A stretch of 64,000 nucleotides of DNA, taken from CAVXXB01 sp963765585 (GTDB lineage Bacteria > Calditrichota > Calditrichia > JAJRVZ01). The stretch is taken from assembly GCA_963765585.1 (NCBI GenBank), contig CAVXXB010000012.1, positions 248,001 to 312,000 on the forward strand, in the 5' to 3' direction. Shown here piece after piece: positions 18,612 through 28,409 of this stretch. A program made the position numbers and the translations under genes. Under the pieces are notes generated by a model. The model did not search any database. It had not been told where the DNA came from and saw nothing but the letters and a program-made list of their open reading frames with translations. Numbering within the stretch: position 1 is the stretch's first letter; each line of letters starts with the position of its first letter.

Positions 18612-21600
18612 ATGAAAATGACATACTTAACGTATTTATTATCCATGTCAATGTTCGTATTCATCGCAACTATTTGTGTGGCAGAAGAGTTGCCCGGTTT
18701 TAAAACCAGTCCGTATTATGATGAACAGGTGACCACCTTTAATTATATCCCCGATATCCGGGTTCATATCAATGCGCCTTCTGCGGATTCATTTGATCCG
18801 GATAAACCGGTGGCCCTGGCCTTATTTGCTTTACCCAATGGCAATACGATTGAACACACCGTGGGAAAGGTTCTCAAAGCCGATGATGACTGGCATTATG
18901 ATATTCAGCATATCGGTGCCCAAACCCGCTTTTTAAGACAAAAGACCGATGATTATAATCTGGTGACTGTTTACCTGGAAGCCAGACAAAAAAGCTGGCC
19001 CACTTGGAAAAGTCAAACCCCCGGTTATGATGAAATTATCAAAACTCTGGTGGAATATATAAAATCTTATTTTCGGGATTATGATCCGTTTGTCATTCTG
19101 ACCGGTCATAGCGGTGGCGGACGCTTTATTTTCTCATTTATGGATGCCTTTGAGCAAATTCCTGATTACGTCGATCGCATCTGCTTTCTGGATAGCAATT
19201 ATGGCTACGAACATTCTTATGGCGACCAGATGATGCAATGGCTCAATGCCTCAACGGATCACTATTTAAGTGTTTTGGCTTATAATGACAGCGTGGCTCT
19301 TTATAATGGTCAGCCGATTGTCTCGCCCACCGGCGGAACCTGGTACCGCAGCCGGATGATGCAAAAATATTTTGAAAATTATTATGCATTTACCAGTACG
19401 GAAGATTCTGAATTTATCCGGCATGAGGCGTTAGATGGACGGATCAAAATTTTGCTCAAAAAAAATCCGGAGCAGAAAATATTACATACAGTTCAGGTTG
19501 AACGAAATGGATTTATACACACGATGCTCACCGGAACGGTGATGGAGAGTGATGGATACGAATATTATGGTGAGCGGATTTATTCCGACCTGGTTCAGGC
19601 CGATGAACTGATAAAAAGCAACTTTCAAATTCCTCTGCGCTCACCCGATGCCATGAATGGTACCCAGTTTATGCAATCGGTAATTAACATGTCATTTTCC
19701 GATCGGGAAAATGCCATATTGCAGGAATTGCTCACCGGGAATATCCCATATTTTATCCGCGAATTAAAAACATATGAAACCTCATCTCAGGATGCCAACG
19801 GCAATGCACATACTGTCATATATCGTGTGATGCCGGACTATCTGGCGATAGGCGCGGATAGCAATTATTGCCGGATTCCCATGGGACCAATAACGGCGCA
19901 AAAAGCGGCGGATTTTTTTGGCGCCTGCATGCCGACCCGCAAATTAGTCGATGATATTTATCAAAATGCAGAAATAAAACTGGCCCCGGTAACCTATGCG
20001 CCGGTTGGTAATAATAATGAAACCGTTCAGAAATTTGTTGAGCATAATACGGCAATAGAGGGCCAGCTGGTCAGTGCCGGCGCCTTGCCGGGCCAACTAA
20101 TCGGCGGCACGAAAAAAGATGTAGTGCTGAGCAATAAAATTATCGATCCGGCGCGGCCAAATCATGTGGTGATTTATGGCTGGCATCAGCTCAATGGTGA
20201 CCCGATTCAGCCATTGACGAATATACATGTCGATTGGTATGTGGATTACAGTCATGGGATCCGGTTGCTTGATTCGGAAATTTCCGTCGATGGCTCACTA
20301 CAGACAATACAAAATATCTTGAAGGATGCGGTTCTTTACAAAATACTGAGTGATGAGAGTGGCGTAATGAGTCAGCCGACATATATCGTTGATAGTGAAT
20401 TACCGGCCCGACCGTCATCATTTGGTGCAGTATCCGATGAGCCGGGGCAGATCCGGATTATAATTTCACCCGCAGCAAATGTAAGCCAGTTTCAATTATA
20501 CAAAAGTATGGATGGATTAAGTTTTTCAACAGCAATTACATTTTCAGACAACGAATATATTTTAAAGGATCTGCCAGTTGACTCGCTGGTTTATTTTAAA
20601 CTGCGGGCAGAGAATACTGCCGGTACTTCCGGTGATTCAGAGGTTCTTGCTGTTTTGCCCGGTGGGTCCGATCCGGACAGAGTCCTGGTGGTCAATGGAT
20701 TCGACCGGTTTTCGACAGGAAATACGTTTGATTTTATTCGTCAACATGGACAGGCCATCCGGACGTATGGTGCGGCAGTAGTATCTGCTACCAATGATGC
20801 CATAATTGATGGTCTGTTGTCACTGAGTGATTTTAAAATAGTAGATTATATTCTGGGTGATGAATCGACTGTAGATGAAACATTTTCATCCATGGAGCAA
20901 ACGCTGGTATCCGGATTTTTAAAAAACGGTGGACGCCTGTTTGTTTCGGGGGCCGAAATTGCCTGGGATCTGGATTATAAAGGTTCATCAGGCGATAAGG
21001 CCTTTTTTTTTGATTATTTAAAAGCCAAATATTCAGCCGATGCGCCAGGCGGAATATCGGGAACATATTATACGGCGAAGGGCAGTACGAATGGGATTTT
21101 TGCAGGTATTGACAATATTTATTTTGACAATGGAAGCCAAGGGACGATTAATGTTAAATATGCAGATGCGCTGATCCCGCAAAACGGGAGTCAGGGTATT
21201 GTCAATTATAAGGGAGTGACCACCCACTCAATTGGAGGTGTTAGTTTTGAGGGTATGTTCAAAGACGGCACAGAACCGGGAAAACTGGTTTATCTTGGGT
21301 TTCCCTTTGAAACCATTTATCCGGTAGAGATGCGGGATTCGCTGATGGAAAGAATTCTCAGTTTTCTATATTCGGATGTCTCCAATCTGGCTGACAGAAA
21401 TATCGTTCAGCCGACTGTGTTTAACCTGGCACAAAATTATCCAAATCCGTTTAATCCACAGACAACAATTGAATTCAGTTTGCCGCGTGAAGAATTAGTT
21501 ACATTGACCGTCTTTGATATTCGCGGCCGGGTGATCGATCAGGCTCTGAAGGAAATCCGTTTTGCCGCCGGAAATCATAATGTTACCTGGGATGGACGGG

Positions 21601-21680
21601 CGCATAGTACGGGTACTTATTTTTACCGCCTTGAGGCAGGTGAGTATGGCGCGGTACGGAAGATGACGCTGGTGAGGTAA
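18612..21680 (+). CDS. T9SS-exported multidomain hydrolase with C-terminal sorting domain
   Basis: About 1,022 residues. After a signal peptide ending near CVAEE comes an alpha/beta-hydrolase-like domain with the nucleophile elbow LTGHSGGGRF near residue 165 and a possible acid and histidine further on. A middle domain (about 400-600) has a peptidoglycan/sugar-hydrolase feel (YGWHQLNGDPIQPL...VDWYVDYSHGIR) that I cannot name. A fibronectin-like segment (about 600-680) is followed by a DJ-1/amidotransferase-like or xanthan-lyase-type domain (VLVVNGFDRF, FLKNGGRLFVSGAE). The tail NLAQNYPNPFNPQTTIEF and following strands are a T9SS type A sorting domain. The start at 18612 is chosen for the signal peptide. 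Intact, monocistronic. Confidence 0.65.
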   Translation: MKMTYLTYLLSMSMFVFIATICVAEELPGFKTSPYYDEQVTTFNYIPDIRVHINAPSADSFDPDKPVALALFALPNGNTIEHTVGKVLKADDDWHYDIQHIGAQTRFLRQKTDDYNLVTVYLEARQKSWPTWKSQTPGYDEIIKTLVEYIKSYFRDYDPFVILTGHSGGGRFIFSFMDAFEQIPDYVDRICFLDSNYGYEHSYGDQMMQWLNASTDHYLSVLAYNDSVALYNGQPIVSPTGGTWYRSRMMQKYFENYYAFTSTEDSEFIRHEALDGRIKILLKKNPEQKILHTVQVERNGFIHTMLTGTVMESDGYEYYGERIYSDLVQADELIKSNFQIPLRSPDAMNGTQFMQSVINMSFSDRENAILQELLTGNIPYFIRELKTYETSSQDANGNAHTVIYRVMPDYLAIGADSNYCRIPMGPITAQKAADFFGACMPTRKLVDDIYQNAEIKLAPVTYAPVGNNNETVQKFVEHNTAIEGQLVSAGALPGQLIGGTKKDVVLSNKIIDPARPNHVVIYGWHQLNGDPIQPLTNIHVDWYVDYSHGIRLLDSEISVDGSLQTIQNILKDAVLYKILSDESGVMSQPTYIVDSELPARPSSFGAVSDEPGQIRIIISPAANVSQFQLYKSMDGLSFSTAITFSDNEYILKDLPVDSLVYFKLRAENTAGTSGDSEVLAVLPGGSDPDRVLVVNGFDRFSTGNTFDFIRQHGQAIRTYGAAVVSATNDAIIDGLLSLSDFKIVDYILGDESTVDETFSSMEQTLVSGFLKNGGRLFVSGAEIAWDLDYKGSSGDKAFFFDYLKAKYSADAPGGISGTYYTAKGSTNGIFAGIDNIYFDNGSQGTINVKYADALIPQNGSQGIVNYKGVTTHSIGGVSFEGMFKDGTEPGKLVYLGFPFETIYPVEMRDSLMERILSFLYSDVSNLADRNIVQPTVFNLAQNYPNPFNPQTTIEFSLPREELVTLTVFDIRGRVIDQALKEIRFAAGNHNVTWDGRAHSTGTYFYRLEAGEYGAVRKMTLVR

Positions 21681-21800
21681 AGCCGGATCAATAAAATATT
21701 TATTTGACAGGATAACAGGATTTACGAAAATTAGAAATTAGATAACATGTTAATTATAATCATGTTAGAGTTGATGTATATGCCTAATTTAATTAAATCA

Positions 21801-21840
21801 ACTTGTACCTTGTACCTTGTACCTTGTACCTTGCAACCTG
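21801..21840. repeat. Heptanucleotide tandem repeat (cttgtac)n
   Basis: Five copies of the seven-base unit ttgtacc, partly degenerate, in the gap before a methyltransferase gene. They add a spurious N-terminal extension to that open frame. Confidence 0.8.
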
Positions 21841-21895
21841 TATCCTGTTATCCTGTCTAATAAACTGCTATTATGATCTAATCGCAGGGGGTATT

Positions 21896-22348
21896 TTGGC
21901 TGAGAAAAAACAAATATTGCCACCCAGGATTTTTATGATAACCGCCATCCTGAGTATTCTGATTCATTTTATATTTCCTTTTATCCGGTTTTTTAATTTT
22001 CCGGAAAATTTAATTGGCGTAATTTTTATTCTGATCGGCGCATATCTCAATATGTCGGCCGACAAGGCATTTAAAGAATTTGACACGACCGTAAAACCCT
22101 TTGAGGAATCCAGTCACCTGATTACAGATGGGGTGTTTCGAATCAGCCGAAATCCCATGTACCTGGGAATGTTTCTGATTTTAATCGGCCTTGGCCTGAT
22201 TCTGGGATCCCTAATTCCATTTATTTTACCATTCATATTTGCCGTAATTATCAAGCGTCGTTTTATTCTGATGGAAGAAAAAATGTTGTTGGAAAAATTT
22301 GGGAATGAGTGGCTGTTTTATAAGAACGAGGTGAGGAGATGGATTTGA
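21896..22348 (+). CDS. Isoprenylcysteine carboxyl methyltransferase-family membrane protein
   Basis: 150 residues from TTG at 21896 (MAEKKQILPPRIF), which has a GGGGG element 5 bases ahead; the longer frame upstream is repeat DNA. Four hydrophobic helices are visible. The C-terminal half carries the ICMT/PEMT-like pattern: TDGVFRISRNPMYLGMFLI, then LIPFILPFIFAVIIKRRFI and EEKMLLEKFGNEWLFYKNEV. Family members methylate prenyl-cysteines, phospholipids or other lipids with S-adenosylmethionine; bacterial substrates are mostly unknown. Confidence 0.85.
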   Translation: MAEKKQILPPRIFMITAILSILIHFIFPFIRFFNFPENLIGVIFILIGAYLNMSADKAFKEFDTTVKPFEESSHLITDGVFRISRNPMYLGMFLILIGLGLILGSLIPFILPFIFAVIIKRRFILMEEKMLLEKFGNEWLFYKNEVRRWI

Positions 22349-22412
22349 CAAACTCGGTACTGGGCTCTGGGCACTCGTTTAGTGTGAACATGTACGGGAT
22401 TTTTACAAATTC

Positions 22413-22508
22413 AACCGCAGAGCGCGCAAAGAAGAATCTAAGTTCGCAAAATAAATAATTATTAGTCTTTGCGTACCTCACGAGAATCTTAGCGATCTTG
22501 GCGGTTAA
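22413..22508. repeat. MITE-like inverted-repeat element (aaccgcagagcgcgcaaag type)
   Basis: aaccgcagagcgcgcaaag is facing ctttgcg...cttagcgatcttggcggtt, with a short AT-rich centre. No coding potential. Confidence 0.6.
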
Positions 22509-22564
22509 GAACATAATATCCATAGTTCTCGAAAGTTAGGCTTTAGCAATGATAGGAGTAGATT

Positions 22565-22768
22565 ATGGCGGGACAAGGTAGTACCGGAAATGTAATTGCT
22601 GCATTGGCAAGTTTTTTTATCCCGGGATTGGGACAATTATTACAGGGAAGATTATTAATTGCCATCATTCAATTTGTTCTGGCAACCATATTGTGGTTTT
22701 TTTTATTGGGATGGATTATTCATTTGTGGTCGATACTGGATGCGGCCATGTTTAAAGGGGCTAAGTGA
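22565..22768 (+). CDS. Small TM2-like membrane protein, 67 aa
   Basis: Two hydrophobic segments (VIAALASFFIPGLGQLLQGR and IIQFVLATILWFFLLGWIIH) separated by a short charged turn, with a final SILDAAMFKGAK. The GLGQLLQG motif recalls the TM2/DUF5683-type small membrane proteins. TAGGAG precedes the ATG by 7 bases. Function unknown; it stands alone. Confidence 0.7.
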   Translation: MAGQGSTGNVIAALASFFIPGLGQLLQGRLLIAIIQFVLATILWFFLLGWIIHLWSILDAAMFKGAK

Positions 22769-22908
22769 AAGCAATTAGGAATTAGGAGTTAGAAATTAGA
22801 GATTAGAAGTTAGAAGTAGAAGATTGTTCTGCGACTTTGTGGTAATGAATTGCTCTGATATTAGTTTTTTTAACCGCGGAGTACGCTGAGAAAACTCAGA
22901 GGACGTGC

Positions 22909-22966
22909 ATCGATGATGTAGTCCATCTTGATGTAGTCCATCTTAGAGATGGACTACATCATCGAT
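22909..22966. terminator. Long hairpin between convergent genes
   Basis: ATCGATGATGTAGTCCATCT pairs perfectly over 20 bases with its reverse complement at 22947-22966; the loop holds an extra direct copy of gatgtagtccatctt. It lies between a plus-strand and a minus-strand gene, so it may terminate both, but there is no T-run and it may instead be a repeat element. Confidence 0.5.
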
Positions 22967-22996
22967 AGCCGCCAGCGAAGCAACCTGTATTAACTA

Positions 22997-24457
22997 TTAT
23001 GACAAAACCTCCCGCCCGAGACGAAGTACGAGATCCGGCAAGGCTGCGATGTCTTTCTCATTGGTCCTGAAATTGACAATACAAGCACGTAATACATATG
23101 TATCATCAATAACTGCATTTGATACAAACGCCTCGCCACCTTCCTGCAAGCGGGTAAGCAACGCCGTATTCAATTCGTTTAAATAAATTTTCCGTTCGTG
23201 TTCATTCTTGTCCGGTGTATTCGGTGCATAACGAAAGGTGGTTATGCTCAAATTATGGGTGAATGCCTGCAGATCAGGTGTAACTTTTACCAATTCATAT
23301 AGTTTGGCTGCTAATTTTATATCGTCGGAAATCATTTTGATATAGCCATCACGGCCGGCGTGACACAGTGCCAGCCAGACCTTTAATGCCCTGAAACCGC
23401 GCGAGTTTTGTGGTCCGTAATCAACAAAGGAAATTGCCTTTTCGCCACGAACCTCGTCAAATTTATAATAGGGCGGGTGATAACTGAAGGTCTCACGCAG
23501 AATGGATTCATCGCGAACCAGGGCACAACCGGCTTCGAGAGGAGAATAGAGCCATTTGTGCGGATCGAGCGCCACAGAGTCTGCATGCTTCAGAGCCTTT
23601 AAGTCCGGGTAGACATCTGGCAGGACGGCGGCAAATGCACCATAGGCGCCATCCACATGAAACCACAGATCGTATTCCCGGCAAATTTGATGGATCTCCG
23701 GTAACGGATCCACCACACCGGTGCTTACAGATCCCCCGGTGCCTATTACCATAAACGGATCAAGTCCGGCCTCAATATCCTCTTCGATACATTGCCGCAG
23801 CATCGTCAGATCGATTTTTTGATCCGAACCGGTTTTAATCCAGCGAACAGAATCTTTGCCCAGTCCATACATATCCACCGCCTTATGAATCCAGGTATGG
23901 GTTTCATCGGAGGCATACAGGCGCAATGATTGAAAGTTCTCAATCGATTTTTCTGTTGTTTTTTTATGCCGGGCCGCCAGAAATCCGACAAAATTTGCCA
24001 CATTTCCGCCGGTAACCAAAATTCCGCCGCAATCAGTGGGATATCCAACCATCTCGGCGATCCAGCGTATCGATTGATGTTCAATCTCGGAAGCCACCGG
24101 TGACAGCAACCAGGCACCTACATTGGGATTAATGGCGGCGGCTAATAACTCGGCCAATATGCCAATTGGTGCGGGTGATGAGGTAATATATCCCCAAAAC
24201 CGCGGGTGCCCATTGAATAGCGAGTGATTAAACAGCATTGTGGCTGCGTCGCTGAGCAGAGGACCGACATCTGATCCCTTTTCCGGCAGAGACCGCTGAT
24301 TTAAAAGCTTGCGAATTTCAGTAGGCGTTTCGCCTGTCGTAAGCGGGCGGTTCGGCAGCGAAGCGAGAAAATCAGCCACCTGGTCAATTAACTGATGACC
24401 TATTTTCCGGAATTCTTCCGGGTTAAGATCTAAGTACCGCCTCGCGTTGTTTGTCAT
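22997..24457 (-). CDS. Group II pyridoxal-phosphate decarboxylase (aromatic-L-amino-acid type)
   Basis: 486 residues, normal length for the family. The PLP-lysine motif is ADSVALDPHKWLYSP with the lysine near residue 303; HVDGAYGAF supplies the aspartate that contacts the pyridine nitrogen; VTGGNVANFVGF and TGGSVSTGVVDP are further conserved segments. Known members decarboxylate aromatic amino acids (tyrosine, tryptophan, DOPA) or glutamate; the N-terminus (EFRKIGHQLIDQVADFLASL) matches the aromatic group. Cytoplasmic. The gene is intact and alone, followed on its 5' side by the repeat block. Confidence 0.93.
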   Translation of the reverse strand: MTNNARRYLDLNPEEFRKIGHQLIDQVADFLASLPNRPLTTGETPTEIRKLLNQRSLPEKGSDVGPLLSDAATMLFNHSLFNGHPRFWGYITSSPAPIGILAELLAAAINPNVGAWLLSPVASEIEHQSIRWIAEMVGYPTDCGGILVTGGNVANFVGFLAARHKKTTEKSIENFQSLRLYASDETHTWIHKAVDMYGLGKDSVRWIKTGSDQKIDLTMLRQCIEEDIEAGLDPFMVIGTGGSVSTGVVDPLPEIHQICREYDLWFHVDGAYGAFAAVLPDVYPDLKALKHADSVALDPHKWLYSPLEAGCALVRDESILRETFSYHPPYYKFDEVRGEKAISFVDYGPQNSRGFRALKVWLALCHAGRDGYIKMISDDIKLAAKLYELVKVTPDLQAFTHNLSITTFRYAPNTPDKNEHERKIYLNELNTALLTRLQEGGEAFVSNAVIDDTYVLRACIVNFRTNEKDIAALPDLVLRLGREVLS

Positions 24458-24481
24458 TTTGCATAGATTTTTCCATTTTTG

Positions 24482-24960
24482 GGTGACCCACCCCCTCGGT
24501 CCCCCTCCCTCAACTTCATTCAGGGAGGGGGATGCAAGTCACATATTTTACCACCAAGACTCAAAGGCACAAAGAAAAAGGTGATTATAAATTATAATTA
24601 AAACATAAATTTATTATATATAATTATAAATATTTTTGCGAACCCTTATTTTTAACTTAGAGTCTTTGTGACTTGGTGGTTATGAATAATTTGGATTAAA
24701 CAATCCGCGTTAATCTGCGTATTCTGTGTAATCCGCGTTCTATAATGATGTAATCATCTGGCAATGACCCACCCCCTCGGTCCCCCTCCCTCAACTATCG
24801 TTCATGGAGGGGGATGAACGTGCAATTTTTAAATTTATATACTGAAAACTATATTTATAGTATAAAAAAATAATATTAATTTTTTAATCCGCGAGAATCC
24901 GTGTAATCCGTGTCATCCGTGTTCTATAAAGATATAATCCCCCGGCACCAGGTGCAATTT
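24482..24960. repeat. Long direct repeat, copy 1 (compound palindromic element)
   Basis: Mosaic in the order: tgacccaccccct...gggagggggatg palindrome; ccaccaagactcaaaggca...tgtgacttggtggtta inverted pair (24551-24681); atccgcg-type units; a second tgacccaccccct palindrome; atactgaaaactatatttatag; atccgcgagaatccgtg units. The same order recurs at 27114-27575, so the kinase gene lies between two copies. No gene inside. Confidence 0.85.
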
Positions 24961-25127
24961 TACTGATAATGAACAAATTCTCCAAATCGGGAAAAAATGT
25001 GAGTTCATCAGAGAAATTATTAAGAAACCCGGATGGTAGTCGATGGTTTAATAATAGAGCATTATCACCAATTGAAGGTCTTTACCGAAAAATCACGATA
25101 AATAAAATTGTCGATTAAGAGGCGAGT

Positions 25128-27056
25128 ATGACTGAAAAGAATGCGCTTGAGAAACGAATTAATGAACTGGCCATGTTAAATGAAATCGGTCGTGCGTTAA
25201 GTTCGACGATTAAGATTAACGATTTAATGGAATTAATATACCAGCAAACCACGCGCATTATGGATGTATCGGCCTTTTATATTGCTCTGTACATGAAGAA
25301 GGCGAATCAGATGATGTTCATTTTCGATGTCCTGAATGGTGAAAGACAACCTGAAGAAGAACGGGCACGGGATTTTGGCAATGGACGGACCGAGTATATT
25401 ATAAAAAATAAAAAACCGTTGTTAATAAAATCCAATCCGCAAAAAATTTATAAAGAACTGGGCATTGTTTCAGGGGATAAAAAAGCGAAGGCCTGTGCCG
25501 GGGTACCCATGATTTATGGGGGAAAATCCATCGGCGCACTGGTCGTCCAGAGCTATCAGCATGACGAAGCCTATGACCAGCATCATATTGATCTGTTATC
25601 AACCATTGCCAGTCAGGCGGCAATTGCAATAGAAAATGCCCGCTTGTTTGAAACCCTTGAAGAACGAAATGTCGATCTCCTAAAAGCGAAACGCGAGACA
25701 GACAATATTCTTAATAATGTTAAAGATGGTTTATTTTTACTCAACAGCGACTTTAACATTGCCTCTCAATATTCTGCCTCACTTGAAAAAATTTTTGAGC
25801 AGAAAAATCTGGGTGGTCAGTCCCTAACCGATTTTTTGGAAAATAAGATAGAAGACAAACATTTTCAGAATCTTTCTGATTTTATCAAATTATTGCTGGA
25901 TCCTGAGGTGGATGAACAATCCATATATGATTTAAATCCAATCAGCCAAACACAGATCATCTGTCAGGGGCCACGGAAGAAAGAAAAAATAAAACATCTT
26001 ACCTTCGATTTCAGGCGCATATACCAAAACGACACGATTGAAGAGATAATTGTATCCGTAAATGATGTTACTCAACAGGTTAATCTGGCCAAAAGTTTGC
26101 AAAAAACAAAAGAACAGAATAAGAAACTGATGGAATGGTTGTTCATAATCCTCAACGTAGATGGTCAAATGCTGGACGAGTTTATGAAAAGTGCCGAGGT
26201 TGAACTAGACCTGCTGCATTCAATACAGAAAAAAGGTATCAGCTATACAGATATTAACAAAATATACCGCGCTGCTCATACTATTAAGGGAAATGCCAGT
26301 ATGCTGGAACTTAATTTTATAGCCGATGAAACCCACCTGATCGAAGAAAAATTGAGTCTGGCAAGAGACAATAAGACTAAAAGTAAGACTTATCTTAAGG
26401 AAGTAGATTCGCGACTAAACAGTCTGACCGAGATCTTTAATGATGTAAAAACATTAATCGATCGTATCAGCCGATTTCATGCCAATTTCCGTCCAACCAG
26501 AACCCATGAATCCAATATGGTTTTTAAATCACTCCAAAAACTTATCGATACCGGATGTGAAAAATATGGGAAAAAAGGCGTTCTGGATTATTCTCAATAT
26601 GATGCAACCATTGTTCCACATCAGCATCGATTGCGAATCAGAAATGTGTTGGTTCAACTGACACGAAATTCAATATATCATGGCATTGAAACCCGTGAAG
26701 AACGGATTGCCAAAGGAAAAAATGAAACCGGACGGATCAGTATCTCAAATTCCAGGAGTGGGGATTTCTTTTCTTTTGTCTTTGAGGACGACGGGCAGGG
26801 AATTCAATTGGAAAAATTGAAATTGAAGGCAAAAAAACTTCCGGGATTGAATGTGAAGGACTGGTCAGATAAAAAATTGATTGGCCTGGTTTTTATGCCG
26901 GGGGTAACCACATCTGAAGAAGCGGATATGACCGCCGGACGCGGCATGGGGTTGGATGCGGTTAAAGAGAAAATCGAATCCGTTGGTGGTCAGATATTCC
27001 TGGATTTTAAAAAAGATAAATATTGCAGATTTACGATAAAATTTCCTGTAAAATGA
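25128..27056 (+). CDS. GAF-PAS-Hpt-HATPase sensor kinase (CheA-like)
   Basis: 642 residues. An N-terminal GAF domain (MLNEIGRALSSTIKINDLME start, STIASQAAIAIENARLFETL end) is followed by a PAS-like segment (ILNNVKDGLFLLNSDFNIAS). An Hpt domain carries the phospho-accepting histidine in YRAAHTIKGNASMLEL near residue 383. A CheA-type ATPase has QLTRNSIYHGIETREER (N box), FEDDGQGI (G1) and TAGRGMGLDAVKEKI (G2). There is no membrane helix, so sensing is cytoplasmic. There is no receiver domain and no response regulator nearby; partners are unknown. GAGGCGAG precedes the ATG. The gene is bracketed by two long direct repeats, a sign that the unit may have been duplicated or moved. Confidence 0.88.
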   Translation: MTEKNALEKRINELAMLNEIGRALSSTIKINDLMELIYQQTTRIMDVSAFYIALYMKKANQMMFIFDVLNGERQPEEERARDFGNGRTEYIIKNKKPLLIKSNPQKIYKELGIVSGDKKAKACAGVPMIYGGKSIGALVVQSYQHDEAYDQHHIDLLSTIASQAAIAIENARLFETLEERNVDLLKAKRETDNILNNVKDGLFLLNSDFNIASQYSASLEKIFEQKNLGGQSLTDFLENKIEDKHFQNLSDFIKLLLDPEVDEQSIYDLNPISQTQIICQGPRKKEKIKHLTFDFRRIYQNDTIEEIIVSVNDVTQQVNLAKSLQKTKEQNKKLMEWLFIILNVDGQMLDEFMKSAEVELDLLHSIQKKGISYTDINKIYRAAHTIKGNASMLELNFIADETHLIEEKLSLARDNKTKSKTYLKEVDSRLNSLTEIFNDVKTLIDRISRFHANFRPTRTHESNMVFKSLQKLIDTGCEKYGKKGVLDYSQYDATIVPHQHRLRIRNVLVQLTRNSIYHGIETREERIAKGKNETGRISISNSRSGDFFSFVFEDDGQGIQLEKLKLKAKKLPGLNVKDWSDKKLIGLVFMPGVTTSEEADMTAGRGMGLDAVKEKIESVGGQIFLDFKKDKYCRFTIKFPVK

Positions 27057-27086
27057 CCCACCTCCGGTCATCGTGATCAACCCTAC

Positions 27087-27112
27087 GTCATCCTGAACTT
27101 GTTTCAGGATCT
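27087..27112. repeat. tcctgaacttgtttcagga palindrome
   Basis: Same short palindrome as at 4138-4163. Confidence 0.7.
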
Positions 27113-27113
27113 A

Positions 27114-27575
27114 TGACCCACCCCCTCAGTCCCCCTCCCTCAACTGCGTTCAGGGAGGGGGATGTAAGTCACTTATTTTACCACTAAGACTCAAAGGCAC
27201 AAAGAAAAAGGGTAATTCTAATTTATGTTAAAACACATAAATTGAATATTTTAATTTTATCTATTTCTATGAACTCAAAACTTTTTTAACTTAGAGTCTT
27301 TGTGACTTGGTGGTTATGAATAATTTGGATTAAACAATCCGCGAGAATCCGTGTATTCCGTGTACATCCGCGTTCTATTATGACCCACCCCCTCGGTCCC
27401 CCTCCCTCAACTGTCGTTTAAGGAGGGGGATGAACGTGCAAGTATTAAATTTAGATACTGAAAACCATATTTATAGTATAAAAAAAATAATTTTAATTTT
27501 TTAATCCGCGAGAATCCGTGTATTCCGGCCTGCCGCGTTTCACGGGGGTAATCCGCGTTCTATTATAAGGTAATC
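27114..27575. repeat. Long direct repeat, copy 2 (compound palindromic element)
   Basis: Same module order as the copy at 24482-24960: two tgacccaccccct palindromes, the ccactaagactcaaaggca / tgtgacttggtgg pair (27181-27314), the atactgaaaaccatatttatag block and atccgcgagaatccgtg units. The modules differ by substitutions and small indels, so the duplication is not recent. Confidence 0.85.
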
Positions 27576-27660
27576 ATATGGCGAATACCTTCCCCATCAT
27601 CCGGAACTTGGTTCATAATCTATTTAACATTAAATTTTGTGTTTATAACATAATGAAAAT

Positions 27661-28173
27661 ATGATTATTCTTGAAACCGAAAGATTAGTACTCAGAAAAT
27701 TTACATCAGATGATACCGGATTTGTCCTGGAAATTGTTAATGATCCGGACTGGTTAAAATACATCGGTGATAAAGACGTGCATAATCACGATGATGCGTT
27801 GAATTATATTACCCAGGGTCCCGTGGCCAGTTATGAAAAAAATGGATTTGGCTTGTATGTGGCGATATTGAAGAACACAAAGATTCCGGTGGGAATCTGC
27901 GGGCTGGTAAAACGTGATGGTCTGGATCATCCCGATGTGGGATTTGCCTTTTTAGCGGCCCATCGCGGAAAAGGGTATGCCACCGAATCTGCAGCTGCCG
28001 TGCTCGAATATGGATACAAAGAGCTGGGCCTGGATAAAATTCTGGCAGTGACTTCACCAGATAACGATGCCTCCGGGCGGGTACTGGAAAAAATCGGTCT
28101 GCGTTTTGAAAAAATGATCCATTTATCTGAAGATGATCCGGGCAGCAAGTTGTTTGTGCCGGGGGGTGAGTAA
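27661..28173 (+). CDS. GNAT acetyltransferase (RimJ/RimL-like)
   Basis: 170 residues, the usual single-domain length. The start MIILETERLVLRKFTSDDTG is the classic opening of the Acetyltransf_3 group. The acetyl-CoA binding motif is HRGKGYATESAAAVLEYGY, followed by the conserved DNDASGRVLEKIGLRFE. Members acetylate N-termini of ribosomal proteins, amino groups of antibiotics or small molecules; the substrate here is unknown. Cytoplasmic. It directly follows the second long direct repeat with no clear Shine-Dalgarno. Confidence 0.92.
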   Translation: MIILETERLVLRKFTSDDTGFVLEIVNDPDWLKYIGDKDVHNHDDALNYITQGPVASYEKNGFGLYVAILKNTKIPVGICGLVKRDGLDHPDVGFAFLAAHRGKGYATESAAAVLEYGYKELGLDKILAVTSPDNDASGRVLEKIGLRFEKMIHLSEDDPGSKLFVPGGE

Positions 28174-28348
28174 AAGATTGGACGCGAAGGACACGAAGAG
28201 TAAGAAGAATATTTGAGAATAATCAAGGATCTGAATTAAAAAAGTCCCTAAGTCCCTGAGTCCTCAAGTCCCTAAGAGAAGGTAAGTCAGGTGAAAGATA
28301 TAATATTTCATTTTTAACTTGACATCCGTAACTTCAAGCCAAAATTTT

Positions 28349-28409
28349 ATCCAGCATATCCAGCATCCAGCATCCAGCATCCAGCATCCAGCATCTAGCA
28401 TCCAGCATT
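28349..28409. repeat. Heptanucleotide tandem repeat (atccagc)n
   Basis: About eight copies of atccagc with one diverged unit (atctagc). It gives spurious open frames on both strands. To the right (28573-28750) a tctcgcagaggcgcagagacg / ctttgcg inverted block fills the rest of the gap. In the whole 28174-28792 gap I see no gene. Confidence 0.85.
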
